A stretch of DNA of 64,000 bases, taken from the NCBI RefSeq assembly GCF_913566895.1, contig NZ_CAJYCN010000011.1:1-64000 (forward strand), given 5' to 3'. A model generated the notes under the pieces. It was not told the origin of the DNA, did not search any database, and saw only the letters and a program-made list of their open reading frames with translations. Origin of the DNA: Listeria ilorinensis (lineage in GTDB: Bacteria > Bacillota > Bacilli > Lactobacillales > Listeriaceae). Below, in pieces: positions 50,296 to 59,129 of the stretch. Position 1 is the first letter of the stretch, and each line of letters opens with the position of its first letter. The position numbers and the translations under genes are program-made.

Positions 50296-51768
50296 TTATA
50301 TACGTTGAAATCTGCTTGGTTGAACAGGAATCTTTTCATCTGTTAAAAACCAACCCGTGGGAAAATCAACATACGCATAATCAAACTCATCCAGCGGTTT
50401 AGGTAAGACTAATACAACTTTGTTTCCATCGATCCGATAGGGCACTGTTTCCTCTTTGGCCAAAATCACTTTATCCCCGTATGCTTTCAACTGTCTAGTC
50501 GAACGGCAAATCAGTTCAATTTCTGTATTTGTCCAGCGGCTAATCTCAAAATACGGCGTATCCAAGTGACCGTTTTGATAAAGAAGCTCCCAAATAAACT
50601 GACCGGTTCGCTCGCCAAAAGCTTTTTTACAGGTTGGATGTACATTGTAAGCTTCACCTTGATCAATAAATGGAATCAACGTTACATTTGCTGTCTCTTG
50701 ACAAATTTGCCACTGACGAGCACGTAATTCTGCCCAGCTGCCCTGCGCCGTTTCCAGATAGCCTGGTAAGCCTATCACAAAAATTGGAAGTGCAGTATCA
50801 TCAAACATTTGGCGTAACTGGTCAATCATTCCAGCTAACAGTAAATCATAAAGGCTGGCATTTTTCGTATCTTCCTCGCCCTGATACCATATCGCTGCTT
50901 TGATCGTACAACCAGTCAAATGTTCCAACATATGATGATAAAGACCAGCGGGGCGTTGATAACTTGAATAGGTCATTGGAGGCGGCCATGGTGTATGTCC
51001 GATTTCCTGCTTCATTACCGCCGCCTCTTCGCCCGGATGCTCTGCCATCCAGGTTTCTTTGATCCCCTGATAAGCCGTAAGTCGCTCCATATATTCCGCT
51101 TCTAGCTGAGCTGCCTCAGCTTTCGTCTGATTTTCCAGAATGGCTTGAAATGGCTGTAAGAAATGTTCATCAAGAGTGTGATTTGCTTGAAGTTTTTCTT
51201 CACTGAGCCAAGCTGCAGCTGGAGTACCGCCCTTATAGCAACCAATTAGACCGATTGGTACATCAGGATTCTTAGCGCCTAGATAAGCTGCTAAATAATA
51301 GCCGAGTGCAGACATTTCCTGAACTGTATCCGCGTCCACTTTTTGCCAGTGATTCTTCGTAATTTCAGCCGGGATAGATGCCTCTGCATCTTGATAGATC
51401 ACTTCTGGCACTATATAATAACGAACATCATTTTGTAATGTTGCCGGATTATACGTACCTCCGTTCTCTAAAAACGTGAAAGCAACGTTGGACTGACCGC
51501 TCAGCAGATAAACATCTCCATAACAGACATCCGCCAATACTACTTCACCAGCAGTAGAGGCCAAGCAGATTGTTTCTGTCTCGCCCTTCGTCTTGCCCGG
51601 AAAAGTCAGCTGCCATTTTCCCTCTACAACGACCGTTTTATAGGTCTCAGCCCCACGAGTAAAACTGATAACGGTATCATTTGAGCCGGTACCATAAAGA
51701 TTCACTTCACGATCGCGCTGCAAAATCATACCTTTCGTAAAAATCTCAGCCAACTGAAAGTCTATCAT
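50296..51768 (-). CDS. Sialate O-acetylesterase-like (SASA/DUF303) carbohydrate esterase
   Basis: 490 residues, no signal peptide, so cytoplasmic. The SGNH nucleophile lies in LLSGQSNVAF (Ser93), with the blocks CYKGGTPAAAWLS and AAIWYQGEEDTKNA, and a late His in NVHPTCKKAFGER. The family removes O-acetyl groups from sugars. Last gene of the ROK-GntR-PTS cluster, so it likely deacetylates the sugar phosphate or the imported sugar. AGGAGG-type site (GGAGG) upstream; IIA stop is 3 bp away. Confidence 0.85.
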   Translation of the reverse strand: MIDFQLAEIFTKGMILQRDREVNLYGTGSNDTVISFTRGAETYKTVVVEGKWQLTFPGKTKGETETICLASTAGEVVLADVCYGDVYLLSGQSNVAFTFLENGGTYNPATLQNDVRYYIVPEVIYQDAEASIPAEITKNHWQKVDADTVQEMSALGYYLAAYLGAKNPDVPIGLIGCYKGGTPAAAWLSEEKLQANHTLDEHFLQPFQAILENQTKAEAAQLEAEYMERLTAYQGIKETWMAEHPGEEAAVMKQEIGHTPWPPPMTYSSYQRPAGLYHHMLEHLTGCTIKAAIWYQGEEDTKNASLYDLLLAGMIDQLRQMFDDTALPIFVIGLPGYLETAQGSWAELRARQWQICQETANVTLIPFIDQGEAYNVHPTCKKAFGERTGQFIWELLYQNGHLDTPYFEISRWTNTEIELICRSTRQLKAYGDKVILAKEETVPYRIDGNKVVLVLPKPLDEFDYAYVDFPTGWFLTDEKIPVQPSRFQRI

Positions 51769-51771
51769 AAA

Positions 51772-52086
51772 TCATGCCTCCATTTTCTGATAAATACGCA
51801 GAAATTTTTCTGCTAAGTCAATCGTCGTATTGGCTGCCATAAAATGATCCTGTGCATGGATCAATAATATTGTTTTTTCTAGCATTTCGCCATTCATTTC
51901 TGCTGTCAGCATGTCAGTTTGAATCTTGTGTGCCTGGTGAAGCTCTTTTCTACTCGCTTTTAAACCAGCTGCAGCTTCTTCAAGCTCTCCATTCTCCGCT
52001 TTTCCGATTGCTTCCATCGCCTTTGATTTGGCGTTTCCAGCAATAAAAATCAACTGCATGGCTTGCTCAAGTGTTTGTTCATTCAT
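51772..52086 (-). CDS. PTS lactose/cellobiose-family EIIA
   Basis: 104 residues from ATG at 52086 (GTG at 52089 also possible). Small helical IIA protein; the phosphorylated His is in LLIHAQDHFMAA near 75-86. Passes phosphate from HPr to the IIB encoded upstream. Third PTS gene in the IIB-IIC-IIA order. Confidence 0.92.
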   Translation of the reverse strand: MNEQTLEQAMQLIFIAGNAKSKAMEAIGKAENGELEEAAAGLKASRKELHQAHKIQTDMLTAEMNGEMLEKTILLIHAQDHFMAANTTIDLAEKFLRIYQKMEA

Positions 52087-52101
52087 CACTAAAATTCCTT
52101 C

Positions 52102-53460
52102 CTATAAATCAAGCATTTTCTTATTTTTCATCGTATTCGCCATCTTGACGAACGGTAGATAAATTAGGATCGCGACAACTAAATTGACAAGCTGGACGAT
52201 AGCCCCATTAATCGTTCCTGTAAAGAGCAGCCCCGAAATCAACGGCGGTACTGTCCAAGGTACGTTATTTGTAATGACATCTATAAAGCCGATATTCGTA
52301 AAGAATACTGCGATATAGAAACAAATAGGTTGAACAATCACGAAAGGAATAAACATAATTGGATTTAGAACAATTGGTAAACCAAATGTAATCGGCTCAC
52401 TGATATTAAAGATAGCTGGCATCAAGGCGATTTTAGCTACTTTCTTTTCAGAACTGATTTTTGAGAAAATAAGTAACGCTAAGACTGGTGCCAGCGCAAA
52501 CGTTCCGGCAGCAATCGTTGAGAAGTTCATGAACATTGTGGAATATAAGTGATGAGCTGTTCCCATCATATTTTCCGTATCTGCAACATTCCAGGTTACC
52601 CCAAAAATAGGTCCCCAGATAGAAGTTGGATGAATACCGAACCATTGTAGAAGCGGCCAAGTAATTTGAGCAACTAGCGCAAAAGCAGCTGTTCCCGAGA
52701 TCATCATTGCCGGTTTTTGCATCGCTTGAAGGAACAGTTCTGGAAGCGTCACACCAAATGCGCCGACACTAATCCCAGTCAAAACAACGAAGAATCCAAG
52801 AACAAGCAAACCAGGAATCAATGATTCAAAGCTTCTTGCAACAGCTGGGGGTACAGATTCGGGCATTTTGATTACGATATTTCTTTCTAGCAGTTTGTTA
52901 TAAAGCCATACTGCCACTCCACTGATAATCAGCGCAGAAAACACACCTTGTGTGCCTAAAAAATTCGAATTCAACATTCCACTGATTTCAACACTTTTAT
53001 CATTGAGCGCATAATCATAGTTCCAAGGTACACAGACAAAAAATGCTGCTAGCGCATAAAGAACTGAGGTCATATGCTCCTTGTTTTTTGGAAAATATTT
53101 TTTAGAAAATGTATAACTGAAAACAACTACAATTAATAAAGACATTACGGACAAAGCGCCTTGTGAAAAGAGATTGATCATTGATTGCAGATAGCGAAGT
53201 GTGTCTGCGAATCCCGATGCATCCCAAGCTGCCCAACTACCACTGATAAGTTTACCAATATGTAGCCCCTGCTGACCAAATATCAACCCGTTTGGATCTA
53301 AGAAAACGGAACTGATCATGATAGCAAATCCAGCAATCATCGTTACAGCTGAGACAAGAATGAAAGAATCACGTAAAGTTAGGAGCAGCTTATTTCCGGC
53401 AATTTTTCCGACAATCCGCGTAAATTTCGCTTGAAAGCGTGAAAATTTGCTGTTTTCCAT
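52102..53460 (-). CDS. PTS lactose/cellobiose-family EIIC permease
   Basis: 452 residues from ATG 53460, overlapping the IIB stop by one base (TGATG). About ten hydrophobic segments; GIHPTSIWGPIFG and NISEPITFGLPIVLNPIMFIPF are IIC signatures. Imports and phosphorylates a beta-glucoside or chitobiose-type sugar; the exact sugar is unknown. The esterase gene suggests an acetylated substrate. Confidence 0.93.
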   Translation of the reverse strand: MENSKFSRFQAKFTRIVGKIAGNKLLLTLRDSFILVSAVTMIAGFAIMISSVFLDPNGLIFGQQGLHIGKLISGSWAAWDASGFADTLRYLQSMINLFSQGALSVMSLLIVVVFSYTFSKKYFPKNKEHMTSVLYALAAFFVCVPWNYDYALNDKSVEISGMLNSNFLGTQGVFSALIISGVAVWLYNKLLERNIVIKMPESVPPAVARSFESLIPGLLVLGFFVVLTGISVGAFGVTLPELFLQAMQKPAMMISGTAAFALVAQITWPLLQWFGIHPTSIWGPIFGVTWNVADTENMMGTAHHLYSTMFMNFSTIAAGTFALAPVLALLIFSKISSEKKVAKIALMPAIFNISEPITFGLPIVLNPIMFIPFVIVQPICFYIAVFFTNIGFIDVITNNVPWTVPPLISGLLFTGTINGAIVQLVNLVVAILIYLPFVKMANTMKNKKMLDL

Positions 53461-53768
53461 CAATCATGCACCCCTTCTTTTTTCAAGCGTTCAATAACAG
53501 CAACTCCGTCCATTGCCCCGAATTCCTGCATCGTCAAACAAACAATCTTTTTCCCTGGATACTGTTCTTCTACTTGTTCTTTTGCCCAGCTAATCTGTGG
53601 TGCAATAATAATAACATCTACTTCTCCACCAATTTCATCAATCATGGCAAAATCATAGGCTTCTACCGAGATATCAGTCCGGCCTTGTTCTTCGTAAACG
53701 CGTTTCATTTTTGAACCTACTAAACTAGTGGACATACCACCACTACAAAATAAAGCTATTTTTAACAT
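53460..53768 (-). CDS. PTS lactose/cellobiose-family EIIB
   Basis: 102 residues. The phosphorylated Cys8 lies in the P-loop CSGGMSTS. GGAG ribosome site upstream. First gene of the PTS transcript, with a CcpA-type cre element and an AT-rich promoter region upstream (53769-53885). Confidence 0.94.
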   Translation of the reverse strand: MLKIALFCSGGMSTSLVGSKMKRVYEEQGRTDISVEAYDFAMIDEIGGEVDVIIIAPQISWAKEQVEEQYPGKKIVCLTMQEFGAMDGVAVIERLKKEGVHD

Positions 53769-53793
53769 TTGTATATCTCCTTTTCGTTGTGAT

Positions 53794-53807
53794 AGAAAAC
53801 GCTTTCC
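53794..53807. promoter_or_regulatory. cre site (CcpA operator) upstream of PTS genes
   Basis: AGAAAACGCTTTCC, reverse complement GGAAAGCGTTTTCT, close to the cre consensus TGAAANCGNTTTCA. A second, partial copy (AAAACGTTTTC) starts at 53820. Location 26 bp before the IIB start codon suits CcpA repression by preferred sugars. Confidence 0.7.
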
Positions 53808-53885
53808 AAAAATAAGTTTAAAACGTTTTCTTTAATAAGTCAATACTTTTTTAAAATTAATTATAACAACTTTTAAAAATAAAGA

Positions 53886-53911
53886 AAAACCGCCATTTTA
53901 CTGACGGTTTT
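53886..53911 (-). terminator. Terminator after gntR-like gene
   Basis: AAAACCGCCA / TGACGGTTTT stem, one mismatch, short loop, overlapping the stop codon at 53910; TTTTCTTT follows on the minus strand. It separates the regulator from the PTS genes. Confidence 0.7.
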
Positions 53912-54614
53912 AAACAACAACAATATTTTGCAATTCATATTCTTCTGATTTGAGCCGTATCAATGAATACTCAAACGGGCGTCCATCGTTGAGATACACT
54001 GTCTGTTCAATCTCAAGAACCGGGTGTTTTTCATCGACATCCAACAACTTTCCAGCTTTCTTCCCCGCATAAACTGCTCGAATCAGTCGATGTGTGCTTT
54101 GCGGAATCAATCCAAGTTCATTCTCCATATAAGTATAGATTGACTGGCTAAGCACATCCAGTCTCATCCCCTGAACCGTTTGAATCGGCATATAACTTTG
54201 TTCAACAGCCACTGGCACACCGGCTTTTTTTCGAACCCGTCGAATATCATAAACAAAATCAAATGAAGAAATCTTTAACTTTTCCGTGACAACTTCCGGA
54301 GAAGCAATCACGGCAAAATCGATAATCTCAGTTGTTATATCATTTCCTTCAACGACCTCTAGGCTCCTCGTTTGTCCAGCTGTTTGATTTTCAGTAATAT
54401 CCTTTACGTAACTGCCCGAACCGCGTCGTTTATAGATCAATCCTTCGTTTACCAGTATATCCATTGCTTTGCGAATCGTAATCCGGCTTGCATTATACGC
54501 CTTACAGAGTGCTGCTTCTTGTGGCAGTTGCTCATTTGTTTCATAGGCTTTTTCTAAAATTTTTTGTCGCAAATCATTTGCGATCAGTTCATATTTCGGC
54601 GCTGCTTCAGCCAT
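53910..54614 (-). CDS. GntR/HutC-family regulator with UTRA domain
   Basis: 234 residues from ATG at 54614 (GAGG spaced 9 nt; the ATG at 54623 touches it). N-terminal winged HTH (YELIANDLRQKIL; CKAYNASRITIRKAMDILVNEGLIYKRRGSGSYV) and C-terminal UTRA ligand-binding domain (about 80-234). UTRA regulators sense sugar phosphates. Lies between the ROK kinase and PTS genes, so it is the likely local repressor. An inverted repeat at 54635-54659 is a candidate autoregulatory operator. Confidence 0.9.
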   Translation of the reverse strand: MAEAAPKYELIANDLRQKILEKAYETNEQLPQEAALCKAYNASRITIRKAMDILVNEGLIYKRRGSGSYVKDITENQTAGQTRSLEVVEGNDITTEIIDFAVIASPEVVTEKLKISSFDFVYDIRRVRKKAGVPVAVEQSYMPIQTVQGMRLDVLSQSIYTYMENELGLIPQSTHRLIRAVYAGKKAGKLLDVDEKHPVLEIEQTVYLNDGRPFEYSLIRLKSEEYELQNIVVV

Positions 54615-54634
54615 GTCATCCATCCTCTTTTATT

Positions 54635-54659
54635 TGTTATAACATTTAACATTATAACA
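54635..54659. promoter_or_regulatory. Candidate GntR operator
   Basis: TGTTATAA-N9-TTATAACA inverted repeat immediately upstream of the regulator's ribosome site. TTATAACA recurs at 53861-53868 in front of the PTS genes, as expected for a common regulator. Confidence 0.5.
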
Positions 54660-54685
54660 CGTCCAAGGAAAATCTAAAAGGAATG

Positions 54686-55555
54686 TCATGATTCCTGACT
54701 TTCAAAATGAACCGCAGCACCTAACAAGTTTGCACTGTTGCGATAGGTACATGGCATCACGACTGGCATAAAATACTGCCACTCTTTTTCTGCAACAAAT
54801 TTTTCGACTGCTTGCTGGATTTCCTCCATGAATGCAGGTCGCCCAGAAATGCCACCACCTAAAACGATACAATCTGGATCAAAAGCTACTTGCAGATTAA
54901 AAATACCGGTTGCTAAATACCGATAAAACTGTGTTACTTCCTCTTTCGCAGCTGTTTCTCCTTGATCAGCACGCCGGAAAATCTCTTCCCCATTCAAATT
55001 CGTTTCCCCCGTCCGTTCTGCATAGCGCTCCACTAGCCGGACGACTGTCCCAACTTCACTAAACGTTCTTGCACCATCGATAAACATCATGCCATACTCT
55101 CCGGCATACCCATGACGCCCTGTATAGATCTGGCCATTTTGAACGAAAACACCACCTACTCCTGTTCCTAAAATTAAAAAGAGCACATTGTCTTTTCCTT
55201 TGGCAGCACCTAGAACAGCCTCCGCCATCCCCGCAGCATTGGCATCATTGATCATATGTACGGGTAAACCAAACAGTCCTTCTAGAGCCATTTTTATTTC
55301 AAAATGATGGATATAAGGAATCGCGCTGATCCCATTAATCACGCCTGAGATATCGTCGACTACACCGGGCGCACTGATTGCCACACCTTTGAAAGCATAC
55401 TGCTCCGCAAGTTCATTTTGTTTTTCTTTTAACTGCTGCATCATTTCTTCCCATGTCTTTGGTGTTGGAAAAGAAAAAGGCGCTACAATCTCATTCTTAT
55501 GAAAAACACCACCCTTGATACTTGTTCCACCCCAATCAAAAACTAATAAGTCCAT
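54686..55555 (-). CDS. ROK-family sugar kinase
   Basis: 289 residues. N-terminal phosphate-binding DWGGTSIKGGVF near 6-17, AISAPGVVDDISGV and FLILGTGVGGVFVQ match the ROK/ASKHA fold. The usual zinc site (CxCGxxGCxE) is missing: the region reads YTGRHGYAGEYG without Cys, a variation seen in some ROK kinases. Probably phosphorylates a sugar released inside the cell. AAGGAG ribosome site and a strong promoter at 55599-55627 precede it; first gene of the sugar locus. Confidence 0.88.
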   Translation of the reverse strand: MDLLVFDWGGTSIKGGVFHKNEIVAPFSFPTPKTWEEMMQQLKEKQNELAEQYAFKGVAISAPGVVDDISGVINGISAIPYIHHFEIKMALEGLFGLPVHMINDANAAGMAEAVLGAAKGKDNVLFLILGTGVGGVFVQNGQIYTGRHGYAGEYGMMFIDGARTFSEVGTVVRLVERYAERTGETNLNGEEIFRRADQGETAAKEEVTQFYRYLATGIFNLQVAFDPDCIVLGGGISGRPAFMEEIQQAVEKFVAEKEWQYFMPVVMPCTYRNSANLLGAAVHFESQES

Positions 55556-55598
55556 ATTTATGTCTCCTTATGTTTATACTTTTAAAACTTATAAACTA

Positions 55599-55627
55599 TA
55601 TATGCCATAAAATGAGAACGCTGTCAA
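55599..55627 (-). promoter_or_regulatory. Promoter of the ROK kinase gene
   Basis: On the minus strand TTGACA (55627-55622), 17-bp spacer, CATATA (55604-55599). Strong sigma-A match. It lies downstream of the ncRNA terminator, so the ROK gene does not need read-through. Confidence 0.75.
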
Positions 55628-55643
55628 CCAGCATATAAAAAAA

Positions 55644-55860
55644 GGCAGCTAAGTTCAAGTATCACTTAACTGCCAGTCAGGCTTCTTTTACTTTGTCATC
55701 CATAAGGTTCAATTATTTACCAAAATTGAACACCTCGCACGAAGCTTTTATCATCCTCATTGCTGAATGGCCCATTAAAAATGTGCAAGCCCAAAGCACT
55801 TCCCTAGCCATCTAGCCCTTGCATCATACACACATTTTCTAGATTGAAGCCAGTCTTACT
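55644..55860 (-). ncRNA. Candidate structured ~217-nt RNA with own terminator
   Basis: Hand pairing shows a closing stem of GAAGCCAGTCT (55846-55856) with AGTCAGGCTTC (55675-55685), 9 of 11 pairs. Inside it are a two-part helix (55778-55789 with 55818-55823 and 55833-55838) and an 8-bp hairpin GTTCAATT/AATTGAAC (55707-55731). Directly after the closing stem comes an intrinsic terminator, GGCAGCTAAG / CTTAACTGCC (55644-55674), with seven T's on the minus strand. No ORF is present. It lies between the HAD gene and the ROK promoter. Start and promoter unclear; it could also be the 3' end of the HAD transcript. No Rfam family recognised. Confidence 0.55.
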
Positions 55861-55888
55861 GTTTTTTTAGGATCAGTACATCATTTAT

Positions 55889-56659
55889 TTATAATAATCC
55901 CACATGTTGAAGTCCTTTTAAAATACCTTCTTCATCTACAGATTCGGTGATATAATCTGCCACTTTTTTCAGCTCTGGACGACCATTTCCCATAGCGATG
56001 CCAGTCCCCACTTCTTGTAGCATCTGAATATCATTGAGTCCATCACCGAAAGCATACGTGTCTTCCATTTTAAAGCCAAGCTGTTTGATTAGTTCCTGAA
56101 TTCCTCGTGCTTTACTGCCATCTGCTGGGCAGACATCCACCGAAACATCATGCCAGCGCATAAAACCGTATTCAGGAAAAGCCTTTGCATAAAACGAGTC
56201 AAAGTCTTCTGTACAAAACAGCAAACACTGATAAATTTCCCTGCCGCGATAAAAATGTGCATCTACACGTGGATAGCCACGCTTCAACGAATTCATTCCT
56301 TCCAAAACACCCGGGTGGTCTGGTAAATTGACGCGCATTTCCTCAGCTGCAGAAAAAACAAGCGGATGCTCATTTTCCATTGTCGTCGTAATTAATCGGT
56401 CAAGCGCTTCCTGTGATAGTGGATTTTCATAAATGACCTTTCCTTCGAATACCACATATTGGCCGTTATAACAGATAAACGAATCGATATTTAGTTTTTC
56501 AGCAATTTCATGGAGCATAAATGGCGCACGTCCACTGGCAATCGCCACAAAAACGCCTTTTTCCTGAAGTGCTTTGACCGCTTGTATCGTTGAAAGCGGA
56601 ATTTCTTTTTCTTCATTTACTAAAGTCCCATCAATATCAAAGAACACGATTTTACTCAC
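55889..56659 (-). CDS. Cof-type HAD-superfamily sugar/nucleotide phosphatase
   Basis: 256 residues, GTG start after GAGG. Motif I FFDIDGTLVNEE, motif II AIASGR, motif III Lys in KARGIQELIKQLG, motif IV FGDGLNDIQML; the C2B cap is typical of Cof proteins. Dephosphorylates small phosphorylated metabolites; substrate unknown. Monocistronic, divergent from the rpoY leader. Confidence 0.88.
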   Translation of the reverse strand: MSKIVFFDIDGTLVNEEKEIPLSTIQAVKALQEKGVFVAIASGRAPFMLHEIAEKLNIDSFICYNGQYVVFEGKVIYENPLSQEALDRLITTTMENEHPLVFSAAEEMRVNLPDHPGVLEGMNSLKRGYPRVDAHFYRGREIYQCLLFCTEDFDSFYAKAFPEYGFMRWHDVSVDVCPADGSKARGIQELIKQLGFKMEDTYAFGDGLNDIQMLQEVGTGIAMGNGRPELKKVADYITESVDEEGILKGLQHVGLL

Positions 56660-56773
56660 GCAAACACATCCTCATTTAGATTCACTTGTTAGTATACCAA
56701 ACTTTTTCCGATTTGACGATGGACACAAAAGAACTAAAAATAATAGAATTTCAGTCAAATAAAAGTAATTCTC

Positions 56774-56802
56774 TTAGCATTTTAGGATTTTTGTGGTATA
56801 TT
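56774..56802 (+). promoter_or_regulatory. Promoter of the rpoY-rnjA leader transcript
   Basis: TTAGCA, 17-bp spacer, TATATT. The -10 lies in an inverted repeat TGGTAT-N5-ATACCA (56794-56810) that could be an operator or the 5' hairpin of the transcript. Confidence 0.55.
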
Positions 56803-56808
56803 AGATAC

Positions 56809-56996
56809 CAAGGATATAGTTCGGACGAAACTGGAACACAATGAGGAACGTGAAAAAAGCGGTTCGAATTCAGTCATCTTACTGGTTATTTGTGAAAATA
56901 AGCTGCTAGAGATGTCACTGCATTGGACTTTTATAAAGATGGTGAGACAGCTGAAAAATGGGCTTTCACTGTCATGTTTTCTTTTTGTCTTTTTTG
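56809..56996 (+). ncRNA. Candidate leader RNA/attenuator ahead of rpoY-rnjA
   Basis: About 190 nt without an ORF between a promoter and an intrinsic terminator-like hairpin: GACAG-C-TGAAA / TTTCA-CTGTC (56946-56973), followed by a T-rich tract (56975-56996). Upstream hairpins include AGTT/AACT near 56819, CAGT/ACTG near 56871 and TTATTT/AAATAA near 56886. Another hairpin (TAGAACA / TGTTCTA, 57031-57052) and ACAGAG/CTCTGT lie between the terminator and rpoY. This may be an attenuator of the RNase J operon or a free small RNA. Confidence 0.45.
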
Positions 56997-57117
56997 CGCA
57001 TTCTCCGTGTGACTTTAGGTAGAAAGAAAATAGAACAGCTGACTTTGTTCTATATATCCGTTTATTTTGAATCAAACAGAGTAATCTCTGTACGTTTATA
57101 TCAAAGGAGAGAAAAAA

Positions 57118-57327
57118 ATGATTTTTAAAGTATTTTATCAAGAAACACTAACAGAAACCCCTGTACGGGAAAAAACACAATCGCTTTATATCGAAGCAAA
57201 TGATGAAGTTGAAGTACGCCAACTACTAAAAGAAGAAGCTTTCCATATTGAATATGTTGAGCAATTAAGCGACAAACATTTGGAATACGAAAAGGCACAA
57301 CCTGACTTTTCAATTTGGGAGAAGTAA
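57118..57327 (+). CDS. rpoY: RNA polymerase epsilon subunit (DUF1447)
   Basis: 69 residues, the family length. [27 protein letters not shown] is typical of the YkzG/epsilon protein, which binds core RNA polymerase in Firmicutes. AAAGGAG ribosome site. It lies 6 bp upstream of rnjA, the conserved arrangement in Bacillales. Confidence 0.93.
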   Translation: MIFKVFYQETLTETPVREKTQSLYIEANDEVEVRQLLKEEAFHIEYVEQLSDKHLEYEKAQPDFSIWEK

Positions 57328-57333
57328 TTCTTT

Positions 57334-59001
57334 ATGAAATTTGTAAAAAATAACGAAACAGCTGTTTTCGCTTTGGGTGGCCTTGGCGAAATCGGCAAAA
57401 ACACTTATGCTGTGCAATTTCAAGATGAAATTATTTTGATCGATGCTGGAATCAAATTCCCAGAAGATGAACTTTTAGGGATCGATTATGTTATTCCAGA
57501 TTATAGTTATCTTGTGAAAAACAAGGACAAGATCAAAGGTCTGTTCATTACGCACGGCCACGAAGATCATATCGGTGGCGTACCCTATCTGCTTCGTGAA
57601 ATCAATATCCCGATCTATGCCGGCAAACTAGCTAGTGCCCTGATCCGCAATAAACTTGAAGAACATGGTCTGCTTCGCCATGCTAAAATCTATGAATATG
57701 AAGAAGAGGATGTTTTTAAATTCCGTAAAACTAGCGTCTCTTTCTTCCGTACGACTCACAGTATTCCAGATACTTACGGGATTGTTGTCAAAACTCCTTC
57801 TGGAAATATCGTGCATACTGGGGACTTCAAATTCGACTTTACTCCTGTCGGTGAGCCTGCCAATTTGACCAAAATGGCTGAAATCGGCAAAGAAGGCGTG
57901 CTCTGTCTGTTATCCGATAGTACGAATGCCGAAGTGCCGAATTTCACAATGAGTGAACGCGTTGTCGGGGAGAGTATCAAAAATATTTTCCGTGATGTTG
58001 ATGGCCGGATCATTTTCGCAACATTTGCTTCTAACATTTACCGCTTGCAACAAGTGATCGAGTCCTCGATTGAAACGGGGCGTAAGGTGGCTGTTTTCGG
58101 ACGCAGTATGGAATCAGCCATGCAAATTGGCCGCGAGCTTGGCTATATCAAAGCACCCAAGGATCTCTTTATCGAAGCTAACCAGTTAAACCGTCTGCCT
58201 GCCAATGAAGTAACAATTCTTTGTACGGGTAGTCAAGGTGAACCGATGGCAGCTCTTTCACGGATTGCAAACGGCACACACCGCCAAATCCAAATCCAAC
58301 CGGGCGATACAGTAGTATTCTCTTCCTCGCCGATTCCTGGAAACACGATCAGCGTGAACCGGACGATCAATCTGCTTTATCAAGCTGGTGCAGAAGTCAT
58401 CCATGGAAAAGTCAATAATATTCATACCTCCGGCCATGGTGGTCAGCAAGAACAGCGACTTATGCTTAGACTGATGAAGCCCAAATTCTTTATGCCAATC
58501 CACGGCGAATACCGTATGCAACGAATCCATGCTGAAAGTGCGGAAGAATGCGGTGTTCCAATGGAAAACAGTTTTATTTGTGGCAATGGGGATGTTTTAG
58601 CACTAACAGCAGATGCTGCACACATTGCTGGAAAAATCCCAGCTAATAGCGTTTATATTGATGGAAGCGGCATTGGTGACATCGGCAATATCGTTTTACG
58701 CGACCGTCGGATTCTTTCAGAAGAAGGTCTTGTGATTGTCGTCGTATCGATCGATCTGAAAAATTGCAAAGTCATGGCTGGTCCAGATATCATTTCCCGC
58801 GGCTTTATATATATGCGCGAATCTGGCAATCTGATTAGCGAGGCACAGTCGTTGCTCCATAAACATCTAAACAAGGTAATGGCACGCAAAACCTCGCAGT
58901 GGTCTGAAATTAAAAATGAAATTACAGATACTTTACAGCCATTCCTTTATGAAAAAACCAAACGTCGGCCAATGATATTACCGATTATCATGGAAGTCTA
59001 G
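57334..59001 (+). CDS. rnjA: Ribonuclease J1
   Basis: 555 residues. Metallo-beta-lactamase-type RNase with 5'-3' exonuclease and endonuclease activity, central to mRNA turnover and rRNA processing. Metal motif [10 protein letters not shown] near 73-82, HTGDFKFD, the beta-CASP region ([20 protein letters not shown]) and a C-terminal domain are present. Own terminator follows. If its leader is an attenuator, RNase J1 could control its own synthesis. Confidence 0.97.
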   Translation: MKFVKNNETAVFALGGLGEIGKNTYAVQFQDEIILIDAGIKFPEDELLGIDYVIPDYSYLVKNKDKIKGLFITHGHEDHIGGVPYLLREINIPIYAGKLASALIRNKLEEHGLLRHAKIYEYEEEDVFKFRKTSVSFFRTTHSIPDTYGIVVKTPSGNIVHTGDFKFDFTPVGEPANLTKMAEIGKEGVLCLLSDSTNAEVPNFTMSERVVGESIKNIFRDVDGRIIFATFASNIYRLQQVIESSIETGRKVAVFGRSMESAMQIGRELGYIKAPKDLFIEANQLNRLPANEVTILCTGSQGEPMAALSRIANGTHRQIQIQPGDTVVFSSSPIPGNTISVNRTINLLYQAGAEVIHGKVNNIHTSGHGGQQEQRLMLRLMKPKFFMPIHGEYRMQRIHAESAEECGVPMENSFICGNGDVLALTADAAHIAGKIPANSVYIDGSGIGDIGNIVLRDRRILSEEGLVIVVVSIDLKNCKVMAGPDIISRGFIYMRESGNLISEAQSLLHKHLNKVMARKTSQWSEIKNEITDTLQPFLYEKTKRRPMILPIIMEV

Positions 59002-59003
59002 TC

Positions 59004-59036
59004 AAAAGACCCGTTAGCAACTGCAGCGGGTCTTTT
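59004..59036 (+). terminator. Terminator after rnjA
   Basis: AAAAGACCCG / CGGGTCTTTT stem with 13-nt loop, T-tract on plus. Confidence 0.85.
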
Positions 59037-59129
59037 TCCTCATGAAATTCTTATTTGCTTTCCGATTTTTACCATGGTAAAGTATATAGGTGTATGAGAA
59101 TCCTAATAGGAAAGATGGGTAATTGATCT

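Noticed and set aside
55556-55888. BglG/LicT-type antiterminator (RAT) leader or T-box before the ROK gene
   Set aside because: No RAT sequence, no T-box core, no BglG-type regulator nearby, and a separate promoter lies after the terminator.
56857-56872. tRNA-like GCGGTTCGAATTC sequence in the rpoY leader
   Set aside because: It resembles a T-arm, but no acceptor stem, D-arm or anticodon arm can be built around it.
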